Shown in pieces: positions 33,825 to 42,675 of a stretch of 64,000 nucleotides of DNA (position 1 is its first letter; every line of letters starts with the position of its first letter). A model generated the notes under the pieces. The model was given only the letters and a program-made list of their open reading frames with translations, was not told the DNA's origin and made no database searches. The stretch covers positions 1 to 64,000 of the forward strand of contig CALHHY010000036.1 in the NCBI GenBank assembly GCA_938030665.1, in the 5' to 3' direction. Position numbers and translations under genes: made by a program. This DNA comes from an uncultured Litoreibacter sp. Its GTDB lineage: Bacteria; Pseudomonadota; Alphaproteobacteria; Rhodobacterales; Rhodobacteraceae.

Positions 33825-35891
33825 TTACCGGCGGCCTTCACGCAACCATGCGCCAACGCTCAGCAGCGCGGCCAGCAGCAGGAACAGCCACGGGGACACG
33901 ATGGAGGTCACGGTGATGTTCGTCGTCACATAGGCATTGCGCGGCGTCAGCCCAATCCAGCCGCGACCCGCCGCGTTGCGCCCTTCACCCACCATGCGGA
34001 GGGAGGGGATACCATCCTCCAACGCCAGAATGCCGCCTCTGAGCGGGGTCACGATCGGTTCCAGCTTGTCGCCGGAGGCCACGGTCTCCACAAACTCGCG
34101 CGGGGCGGCGGGGCCGAGGCCGAAGACGGTCTCGATCTCCCCCTCCACGGCGCGGTAGAGGCCTTGCTGGGTGCCTTCGAAGGTTGCGCTGTAGCGGCCG
34201 GGGGTGACTTCCTCCAGCAAGATGATCTCCTCCGTGCCGTCGGGGGCTGTTAGGGTGACCTCGCCGATTTCTTCGGCCAGCGTGCGGCGCGTCAGGGTGA
34301 TGGTCTGCCCCTCAACGAGTGCGGTCAGCGCCTCTTCTTCCAGATCGGGCTCTTTCATCATCCAATGCCCCAGCCGCCGCAGTAGTTCTAGCTGTGGGCC
34401 GCCACCCTCATATCCCCGGTTCCAGAGCCACGCATGATCAGACGCCATCAGCGCGACCCGTCCTTCGCCCACGCGGTCGAGCGTCAGCAGCGGCTTGTCG
34501 TCTATGCCGGTCATAACCGTGTCGCCGGACAGCTCCGACACTTCGATCTGGCGCATCCAGCGGCCCCAGCCCGGGCTGCCATCCTCGCCCTCGGGCAGCG
34601 GTGCAAGCTCCTGCAGGCCTTGGGTGACGGGGTGGCGGTTGCCGGTATCGGAGACCAGCGGCTTGAAGCCCTCTTCAAACACGCGGGCGGTCGGTTCCGC
34701 CGGAAGGATTTCACCCAAGGGGGAGCGGTAGATCGAGTCGGCGGAGGCAAAATCAGGCCCCGCTGCAACGAGCACCGCGCCGCCGTTTTCGACATATTGG
34801 CGGATTGAATCGAAATAGAGCGAGGGAAGAATGCCGCGACGTTTGTAGCGGTCGAAGATGATCAGATCGAACTCGTCGACCTTCTCTAAAAACAGCTCCC
34901 GTGTTGGGAAGGCAATCAGCGACAATTCTGCGACCGGCACGCCGTCCTGCTTTTCCGGCGGGCGTAGAATGGTGAAATGCACAAGGTCCACCGCCGCGTC
35001 CGACTTCAGCAGATTGCGCCAGGTGCGCTCCCCCGCGTGTGGCTCGCCGGAGACCAGCAGCACGCGCAGCCGGTCGCGTACGCCATTGATCTGCACGAGG
35101 GCCGCGTTGTTGCGGTCGGTCAATTCGGTCTCTGCCACCTCGACCTGAAATTGCAGCACGTTGCGCCCGCCATGGTTGAGGGTCACGGGCAGTTCCAGAT
35201 CCTCGTTGACGGGGACGGTGAAGGGCTGCGGCTCTTCCCCGTCGATGGCGATGGTGATCAGCGCGGTTGGCCCGGCATCGGCGGGCACAGCACCTTGATC
35301 CTCGATGCGGAGGGTGAGCACGACCTCCTCATCCAGGATGGCGAAGGCGGGGGCGTTTTTGACGATCAGCCGCCGGTCCCAATCATCAGAGCGGCCCGTT
35401 AGCAACGTGTGGATCGGCGCCTGCATCTCAGGCGCGCGGGGGGCGTCATGCAGCTGGCCATCGGTGATGAGCACGGTGCCCGCTATGCGCGAGGCGGGTT
35501 CCTCCGATAGGGCTTCGGTCAGCGCTGTCATGAGCTCCGTGCCGGCGTCGCCGATACCGTCACGCACCTCGATCTGGCGCAGCTCCATGCCGCGATCCTC
35601 AATCTCGGCGGCGAGCGCTTCTGCCGCCTCAGCGGTTTGCGACCCCCGGTCCGACAGTGCCTGGCTGGCGGATTGATCGACGACCAGAATCACAATGTCG
35701 CTTAGCGGTTCGCGGTCCTCGTCCTGCAGGGACGGGTTAAGCAGTGCCACAAGCACGACCACCGCTGCCAACCCCCGCAGCCACCATCCCGGCAGCCCGC
35801 GGATCACCGCAAAAAGCAGCAGCGCGCCGATGATGACGGCGATGGCCACCAGAGGCAGCATGGGCACGAGGGGGTCAAAAATCACGTCCAT
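33825..35891 (-). CDS. Large membrane-anchored protein ending the MoxR-DUF58-DUF4159 operon
   Basis: 688 residues from ATG 35891, 1 nt after the DUF4159 stop. Two N-terminal helices (about 5-27 and 31-50) precede a von Willebrand-A-like segment (SDIVILVVDQSASQALSDRG; IAGTVLITDGQLHDAP). A strand-rich middle part leads to a class-I glutamine amidotransferase-like region (LRVLLVSGEPHAGERTW... FDLIIFDRYKRRG... YVENGGAVLVAAGP). A C-terminal helix (about 660-682) is followed by RREGRR-like basic residues. The catalytic Cys of true amidotransferases is not evident. It is probably a periplasmic sensing or binding protein working with the MoxR ATPase; function unknown. Confidence 0.75.
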   Translation of the reverse strand: MDVIFDPLVPMLPLVAIAVIIGALLLFAVIRGLPGWWLRGLAAVVVLVALLNPSLQDEDREPLSDIVILVVDQSASQALSDRGSQTAEAAEALAAEIEDRGMELRQIEVRDGIGDAGTELMTALTEALSEEPASRIAGTVLITDGQLHDAPRAPEMQAPIHTLLTGRSDDWDRRLIVKNAPAFAILDEEVVLTLRIEDQGAVPADAGPTALITIAIDGEEPQPFTVPVNEDLELPVTLNHGGRNVLQFQVEVAETELTDRNNAALVQINGVRDRLRVLLVSGEPHAGERTWRNLLKSDAAVDLVHFTILRPPEKQDGVPVAELSLIAFPTRELFLEKVDEFDLIIFDRYKRRGILPSLYFDSIRQYVENGGAVLVAAGPDFASADSIYRSPLGEILPAEPTARVFEEGFKPLVSDTGNRHPVTQGLQELAPLPEGEDGSPGWGRWMRQIEVSELSGDTVMTGIDDKPLLTLDRVGEGRVALMASDHAWLWNRGYEGGGPQLELLRRLGHWMMKEPDLEEEALTALVEGQTITLTRRTLAEEIGEVTLTAPDGTEEIILLEEVTPGRYSATFEGTQQGLYRAVEGEIETVFGLGPAAPREFVETVASGDKLEPIVTPLRGGILALEDGIPSLRMVGEGRNAAGRGWIGLTPRNAYVTTNITVTSIVSPWLFLLLAALLSVGAWLREGRR

Positions 35892-35892
35892 T

Positions 35893-38649
35893 TCAGTTCC
35901 CCAGCCGGTCAAGAAGGGCAGGCACATGGACCTGATCGGATTTGTAGTTGCCGGTCAGCACATGCATCACAAGGTTGATGCCGAAGCGGATCGCCATTTC
36001 CCGCTGACGTTCGCCGCCAAAGCCGCGGCCGACGGGATAAAGCGGCTGGCCGGCAGCGTTGCGCGCCCAGGCGCTGGCCCAGTCATTGCCGCCAATCAGC
36101 ACCGGCGTCACCCCGTCATTGAGGTTGCGGAAGGGCAGCCCGTCGACCTGTTCGGCGTCGGCGGGCGCGGCCTCCACCCAGACATCGTTGCTGGCATGGC
36201 GTCCGGGGAAGTCCTGCAGCAGGTAGAAAGCGCGGGTCAGCACGTGGTCTTCGGGGATCGGCTCAAGCGCGGGAATATCGAGCGGGCGGGCCAGCGATTG
36301 CAGCTTGCGCCCCGCAGGCGTGGACGCGCCGAAGCCGCCAAGATTGCCGTCGCGCGTGTCAAAGACGATCATCCCACCGCTGCGCAGGAAGCGGTTCAGC
36401 TTGGCATAAGCCGCGTCACTTGGCAGGCGCTGGCTTTCCGAAACGGGCCAGTAGATGAGCGGGTAGAAGGACAGCTCATCGGTTTCCAGATCAACCTCGA
36501 TCGGCGGGGCAGGCTCGACCGAGGTCCGGCGGAAAAGGCTTTGCGACAGCCCCGCAAGTCCCTCCTGCGACACCCGGTCAAGCGTGGCGTCGCCGGTTTT
36601 GACATAGGCCAGCACGACCTCAGCTGTGGCCTCAATGGCCCGCAATTCAACCTCGGTACCCTGCGCCCTGGCCGCGTAAGGCAAGGAAAGCGCCACCATC
36701 ACGACAGCAGCAGTGGCCCCGCCGCGTAGGGTCAGCCGTCCGCCCAGCCAGAGGGAGGCCACGATATCGACGGCCAGAAGCGCCATTGCAAGGGTCAGCA
36801 GCAGCCCGGCAAGCGGTGTCTCCCCCTCCAGCGCGATCCCCTCGACCGTGACGGAGGCGGGCCAGACCGCAGGCGCGATGGTCTGTTCTGCGGCGACAAC
36901 GTTCAACGCAACACGGCGGTCATCATTGCTGTAAAGTCCTGGGCGCAAGTCGGGGCCGTAGGTGGGGTCGGCCAGCAGTTCACCGGAAATGCCTGCGAGC
37001 GCGTCGGCGCTGCGGACCCGCCCGAAACCGTCAAGCGTCTCTTCCGCCTGCCAGATCGTGCCTTCAAGCTCTGTCGCGGCAAGCTCCGACGGCCTTGTGG
37101 AAATCGCCAGACGCTCCAGCATCTGCACGAAAAGCCCCGAAAGCGGCAGGGTCGACCATTCCGCATTGGCGGTGACGTGGAACAGCACGATCTGTCCGTC
37201 GCCAAGCGCGTTGCGGGTCACCAGCGGCGTGCCATCAGCGAGCGAAGCAATCGTCCGCTCCGCCAGATTGGGGTCGGGTTGGGCCACCACCTGGCTTGTG
37301 ACGGTGACATCGTCGGGCAATGGCAGGCCGAAAAACGGGCTATCACGGGTGAAGGCGCGCAGCGCTTTCGGCTCCCCCCAGGAGAGCGCGCCGCCGACAG
37401 ACCGCCCGCCCGCGCGCAGCCGCACCGGCATCAGCGGATCGACGGTTTCGATATCGGTGGCAGCCACACGTGGCCCGGCAAAGCGTACCAGCAAGCCGCC
37501 GGCATCGACCCAGTCGGTCAGGGCGTCGACCTCTGCTTCGCTGAAGGCGGCAATGTCGGCCAGGATGAGGACGTCGGGGCTGGCCAGCAGCATGTCTTCG
37601 AGGGTGCCGTCGATCAGATCGGCGGTCGGCACCAAGGCGCGGCGCAGGTAAAAGAGTGGCGACAGCAGGTCCTGCGCCTCCTGCCCGTCATTGCTGGCCA
37701 GCAGGCCCACCTCGCGCCGTTTCAGCGCGTCATCGGTCAGCGACACCGCCCCGGCGGAGCGGATGCCCTGCAGCTCAAACCGACGGATACGGTTGCGCAG
37801 CTCTGTGGGCAGGGACAGCACGACCTCGGCCTCCGTCTCGCCATTGCCAAAACTTGCGACGGCGCGGGCCAGTTCCTGCTCCACCCCATTGGGGTCGGGG
37901 CCAAGGGCGGTCAGGGTGACGTCGCGCGGGCCGTCAGCCTCGGCCCGCAAGGCGGTGATCGCCACATCGCTGCCCTCGAACCGGGCGGGACGCAGCGCGA
38001 AGGCAGGGCGTGCGGATTGGATCACGCGCAGCTCGCCCCTGCTTTCCAGAAGCGTCGCAATGTCGGCCCGCGCCGGGTAGTCTAGCCCATCAGAGAACCA
38101 GATGCTGTCAAAATCCCGCCCCTCCGACAATTCCGTCAGCCGGCCAGCGCTGTCCGCCGTTGGCGTCCAGGGGTCGGGCACCATGCCAGCCAGACCGGGC
38201 AGCAAAGCGTCTGCGGCGGTGAATTCAAAAGCGTCTGGCGTCGGGTCGGTCAGCTTGACCAGCGCGGCGGGTCTGCCATCGCGGGCCGCTTCGGCCAACA
38301 CCGCCTCAACGCGGGAGACGCGGGCGGGCCAATCGCGGGCCGACGCCCAGCTGGCATCCATGACCACCAGCAGCGGCCCGTCGCCCGGTTGCCGGTCATC
38401 GGGGTTCAGAATGGGACCGGCAAAGCCAACGATAAGCCCCGCCACCGCGATCATGCGCAGCAGGAGCAACCACCAAGGCGTCGTGTCCGTCTGGCTTTCG
38501 TCATCCTTCAGGCCCAACAACAGCGCGATACCCGGGAAACGCCGCTTGATCGGCGCGGGCGGCACGGCGCGCAGCAGCCACCACAGGATCGGCAAGGCCA
38601 GCAACGCGGCCAGCAGCAGCGGGGTGGTGAAGGCGAGGTTTGCGATCAT
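35893..38649 (-). CDS. BatA-like membrane protein with C-terminal DUF4159
   Basis: 918 residues. The N-terminus is BatA-like: a helix at about 7-28, RRFPGIALLLGL, then WWLLLLRMIAVAGLIVGFAGPIL, then a vWA-like domain (GPLLVVMDASWASARDWPAR) lacking the full DxSxS metal site. A further helix pair lies near 640-700. The last ~220 residues form DUF4159 (SFYPLIYWPVSESQRLPSDAAYAKLNRFLRSGGMIVFDTRDG... REMAIRFGINLVMHVLTGNYKSDQVH). Its ATG overlaps the DUF58 stop. Such proteins accompany MoxR ATPases in many bacteria; a chaperone or envelope-stress role is suggested for the family but not shown here. Confidence 0.8.
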   Translation of the reverse strand: MIANLAFTTPLLLAALLALPILWWLLRAVPPAPIKRRFPGIALLLGLKDDESQTDTTPWWLLLLRMIAVAGLIVGFAGPILNPDDRQPGDGPLLVVMDASWASARDWPARVSRVEAVLAEAARDGRPAALVKLTDPTPDAFEFTAADALLPGLAGMVPDPWTPTADSAGRLTELSEGRDFDSIWFSDGLDYPARADIATLLESRGELRVIQSARPAFALRPARFEGSDVAITALRAEADGPRDVTLTALGPDPNGVEQELARAVASFGNGETEAEVVLSLPTELRNRIRRFELQGIRSAGAVSLTDDALKRREVGLLASNDGQEAQDLLSPLFYLRRALVPTADLIDGTLEDMLLASPDVLILADIAAFSEAEVDALTDWVDAGGLLVRFAGPRVAATDIETVDPLMPVRLRAGGRSVGGALSWGEPKALRAFTRDSPFFGLPLPDDVTVTSQVVAQPDPNLAERTIASLADGTPLVTRNALGDGQIVLFHVTANAEWSTLPLSGLFVQMLERLAISTRPSELAATELEGTIWQAEETLDGFGRVRSADALAGISGELLADPTYGPDLRPGLYSNDDRRVALNVVAAEQTIAPAVWPASVTVEGIALEGETPLAGLLLTLAMALLAVDIVASLWLGGRLTLRGGATAAVVMVALSLPYAARAQGTEVELRAIEATAEVVLAYVKTGDATLDRVSQEGLAGLSQSLFRRTSVEPAPPIEVDLETDELSFYPLIYWPVSESQRLPSDAAYAKLNRFLRSGGMIVFDTRDGNLGGFGASTPAGRKLQSLARPLDIPALEPIPEDHVLTRAFYLLQDFPGRHASNDVWVEAAPADAEQVDGLPFRNLNDGVTPVLIGGNDWASAWARNAAGQPLYPVGRGFGGERQREMAIRFGINLVMHVLTGNYKSDQVHVPALLDRLGN

Positions 38650-39544
38650 GGCGATTTATCCAGCGCTCGGTAGGCCCACATCAGCGCCTCGAGCGCGGAG
38701 GTGTCGGTGTGGTGGCAGAGGTAGCGCCAGCCTGTTGCGCGGCAAAGGTCGCGCATCTGCGCTTTGCGGGCGGCTAGCCGGGCAAGGTAGTCGTCCTTCA
38801 GCTTGCCCGCCTTGAGGGTTTCGAATTTGACGGCGCCGGACATGGTTTCGAATATGGTGCGGCCGTCATAGGGAAACGCTTCCTCGTCCGGGTCGAGGAC
38901 CTGGATCAGAATGCCTGATACGCCGCGATCCGTGGCCTTTGTCAGCGCGGCGGTCACTGGCTCAGGATCCCCGAAAAAGTCGGACAGAAATACCGCGCGG
39001 GAGCCTGCGGGCAGTACGCGGGCATTGGGGGTGCCGTAGTCGATATCGGTCTCACCGCCGAAGGCCGCGTCCATCAGGTGGCCGGCCAGCCGGGTCAGCT
39101 GCGCTTCCCCGCGCCGGGGCGGGGTGCCGCGATTGGCAAGGCCAAAACGTTCCCCTCCACGGTTCAGGAGCACACAAAGCGCCAAGGCCAGCACCCGCGC
39201 CCGGTGGCCCTTGGTGGGCCGGTTATTGCCGCCGGTGAAGGTCATCGACAGCGCGTCATCGACCCAGAACATCACTGATTGGGCGGCCTGCCATTCTTTC
39301 TGGCGGACAAAATGCGCGTCCCCACGGGCGGAGCGGCGCCAGTCAATGGCCCGCAGCCCGTCGCCATCCTCTGCTGGGCGGTATTGCCAGAACTCGTCAC
39401 CCATGCCCGCACGACGGCGGCCATGATCGCCCAGCATGACGGTTGCGGCCAGATGCTGGGCATCCGCAAGCAGCGCCGGGAAAGCGGCGGCATGCGCCTC
39501 TGCCCGGTGGCGCAGACCTGCGGGATTTATTGCCGGGTCCTGGT

Positions 39545-39548
<4 letters not shown>
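38646..39548 (-). CDS. DUF58-domain protein
   Basis: 300 residues. The core DUF58 motif GDEFWQYRPAEDGDGLRAIDWRRSARGD (split at about 50-78) is followed by a vWA-like region with WVDDALSMTF and AVFLSDFFGD. No membrane helix is seen, unlike some DUF58 relatives. It overlaps moxR upstream (4 nt) and the DUF4159 gene downstream (4 nt), giving a strictly coupled set. DUF58 proteins are standard partners of MoxR ATPases. Confidence 0.88.
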
Positions 39549-40552
<1,004 letters not shown>

Positions 40553-40615
40553 GACAATGCTCCCTGAACCGCTATATCTGTCTGTTGAACTATAGAGCTA
40601 AGGTGGGACGAAGAA

Positions 40616-41215
40616 ATGGCAAAAGGAACAGGCGCACAAAACCTTGAGATGCCGTCCGCCGAGAGCATCGCGGCCAGCGCGCAGGAAGTCGCCAAAGGCG
40701 GGCTGCCGCCGGTGGAGAAGTGGAATCCCCCGTTTTGTGGGGACTTGGACATGCGTATCGCGCGGGACGGGACCTGGTTTTACCAAGGCAGCCCCATCGG
40801 CCGTGCTGGTCTGGTGAAGCTGTTTTCCTCGATCATTCGCAAAGATGGCGATGCCTATTTTTTGGTCACCCCCGTCGAAAAGGTGGGCATCATCGTCGAT
40901 GACGCGCCTTTCGTGGCCATCGATTTCGACGCAGCGGGCACCGGCGATTCGCAAAAGCTGCGGTTTGAAACCCATGTTGGCGACCGATTTGTCGCGGGTC
41001 CTGACCACCCGCTGCGGGTCAGCTACGATGATAAGGGCGAGCCGTCACCCTACGTTCTGGTGCGCCGCAATCTTGAGGCGCTGATCGACCGGAAAAGTTT
41101 CTATCGGTTGATCGATCTGGGTGTGCATCACAGCCATGAGGGCGAAAACTGGTTCGGTCTTTGGTCAGCGGGCACCTTCTTCCCGATCATGCTTAGCGCG
41201 GAATTGGAAGGCTGA
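40616..41215 (+). CDS. DUF1285 protein
   Basis: 199 residues of DUF1285: PPVEKWNPPFCGDLDMRIARDGTWFYQGSPIGR (split about 31-63), LVKLFSSIIRKDGDAYFLVTPVEK, and the C-terminal YRLIDLGVHHSHEGENWFGLWSAG. The fold is a two-domain strand-rich protein with unknown function. It is commonly found next to moxR/DUF58 genes, as here, from which it diverges. A shared 63-nt promoter region suggests co-regulation. The 246 nt after it hold nothing I can identify. Confidence 0.88.
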   Translation: MAKGTGAQNLEMPSAESIAASAQEVAKGGLPPVEKWNPPFCGDLDMRIARDGTWFYQGSPIGRAGLVKLFSSIIRKDGDAYFLVTPVEKVGIIVDDAPFVAIDFDAAGTGDSQKLRFETHVGDRFVAGPDHPLRVSYDDKGEPSPYVLVRRNLEALIDRKSFYRLIDLGVHHSHEGENWFGLWSAGTFFPIMLSAELEG

Positions 41216-41461
41216 GGTCGCCCTTCATTTTCGCGGCCGGAAGAATCGGTTTGGGAATCAGTGCGATACGGCGCGGATTTGTGAGGCGATGTGCGCTCAC
41301 TCTTCCGTGAGTCGGTCCCAATATTTGAAATATCACAGTAAAAAGCGGCGATTCTCCGCATCAGCGCACAAAGGGCGTTCGGTCAGCACGTTTCTTCTAC
41401 AGGGTGCCTCCGCTACAACGTCAATTCACTTGATCAGCAAAAGCCGAGAAATTTGCCTCCC

Positions 41462-41740
41462 ATGTACCGTGCCCTCATCGCCTTGGTTCTATTTAGCGCC
41501 ATCACGTCTGCCGTGATGTCGGCCATCGTTTGCGGCGTGATGACCTATAAGATGGCGGGGCTTACGGCGGCATTCATGCATATGTGGTTCGGAGGTTGGA
41601 CAACCGCCTGGCCGGTGGCATTTGTCGTGATCCTGTTGGCAGGGCCGGTTATTCGAAAGGCCGTCTATCGTGCCTGCCGTTGCCCGCAAGCCACGCTTTC
41701 GACGCCAATAGACGCGGACACTTCAAAGACGGCAACCTAA
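41462..41740 (+). CDS. DUF2798 small membrane protein
   Basis: 92 residues with two membrane helices (about 5-28 and 46-64) separated by YKMAGLTAAFMHMWFGGWTTAW, the typical DUF2798 pattern of a conserved W near the second helix. The C-terminal tail is short and cytoplasmic (RKAVYRACRCPQ...). Family function is unknown. ATG 41462 is preferred over a TTG three codons earlier; neither has a good ribosome-binding site. Confidence 0.65.
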   Translation: MYRALIALVLFSAITSAVMSAIVCGVMTYKMAGLTAAFMHMWFGGWTTAWPVAFVVILLAGPVIRKAVYRACRCPQATLSTPIDADTSKTAT

Positions 41741-41838
41741 ACTGTTTCCCTTCCGGAACGAGTCAGTGTAAGGTTAACTGGCCTGTAAGTTTCCGAAAGG
41801 AGTTTGCAGGGGGTGATTTGAATTGTGTGGGGACGAAT

Positions 41839-42576
41839 ATGCGCATTCTAGGATTAAGCTGTCTGTATCTGGCGCCAGTGGCAACGTTTGCTGCGGCTGC
41901 ATCAATTACGGGCTTTTCCGGTCAGCTGGTCGAGCACTCAGGTACTGGAGGCCAGTCGGTCATTTCCAGCCTTCTCGCAGGCTTCGAAGCAGACGCGCTT
42001 GACGCGCCGCTGGAGGTGGCATCGGTTGCTGCAGTGCTCCCTGAAATCGAGCCGGAGCCTGAGGTTCGTGGCGAACCGGCCTATCTGGCCGTGCCGCCAC
42101 TGGATCTAGCTCCTGGATTTGACTTCTCCGATTACGCCTTGGAGGCGGTTATGGCGGAGTTCGAAGAATTGATTGTGGACGCGGGCGGTATTGCGCCGTT
42201 TGACGCGTCTTGGCCGGTGGAGTTCTCGGCAGTTGCGAGCGCGCCGGGATTTGGCGTTGGTGCTCAAGGCGCCGGCAAAGGTTTGGGTGTGGCGCAACGC
42301 GCCGTAAATAATGGATCTGGCGGCCCGTCATTCAACTTTCCGAGCCTGAACGCCGGATCATCAAGCGGCGGTTCTGCGGGTGCCGCAGGTCTTACGGCAA
42401 CAGGGCTTCCGGACGTGGTGGATATCGCTGGTACAGCAGGAACGTCGGCAACGGCCGGAGCGACGGGTGCTGCCGACGACGCATTGGGCCTGACGGCTGT
42501 ACCCGTACCGGCCAGCGCACCATTGCTTGCAGCGGGAATCGTTTTGCTTTCGCTAATCCGTCGCAAACGCAGCTAA
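41839..42576 (+). CDS. VPLPA-CTERM-type surface protein
   Basis: 245 residues. A signal peptide (about 1-23, LSCLYLAPVATFAAAAS) precedes a long low-complexity region rich in Gly, Ala and Ser (about 150-215: GAGKGLGVAQ, SSSGGSAGAAGL, AGTAGTSATAGATGAADD). The C-terminus reads AVPVPASAPLLAAGIVLLSLIRRKRS split as a VPxPA-like motif, a helix and an arginine-rich end: this is the VPLPA/PEP-CTERM sorting signal processed by exosortase-type enzymes. No exosortase gene is in the window. Probable secreted or envelope-attached protein. GGGGAC lies 5-10 nt before ATG. Confidence 0.8.
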   Translation: MRILGLSCLYLAPVATFAAAASITGFSGQLVEHSGTGGQSVISSLLAGFEADALDAPLEVASVAAVLPEIEPEPEVRGEPAYLAVPPLDLAPGFDFSDYALEAVMAEFEELIVDAGGIAPFDASWPVEFSAVASAPGFGVGAQGAGKGLGVAQRAVNNGSGGPSFNFPSLNAGSSSGGSAGAAGLTATGLPDVVDIAGTAGTSATAGATGAADDALGLTAVPVPASAPLLAAGIVLLSLIRRKRS

Positions 42577-42603
42577 AGCAAAAAGAAATAGATGAGATTT
42601 TTG

Positions 42604-42630
42604 AACGGCCCCGGTTTTGCGGGGCCGTTT
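42604..42630. terminator. Terminator hairpin between the VPLPA-CTERM gene and polA
   Basis: A perfect 9-bp stem (AACGGCCCC / GGGGCCGTT) with an 8-nt loop lies between two convergent genes. The plus side is followed by TTTGCATTT. A U-poor tail makes it weaker than the hsp20 terminator. Confidence 0.65.
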
Positions 42631-42675
42631 GCATTTCTGGCCCTCGGTTCTTGAGGACGCAGAAGCGCGGCGTTT

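Noticed and set aside
41216-41461. Possible small gene or RNA after the DUF1285 gene
   Set aside because: No coding frame with a start signal and no strong hairpin; nothing supportable.
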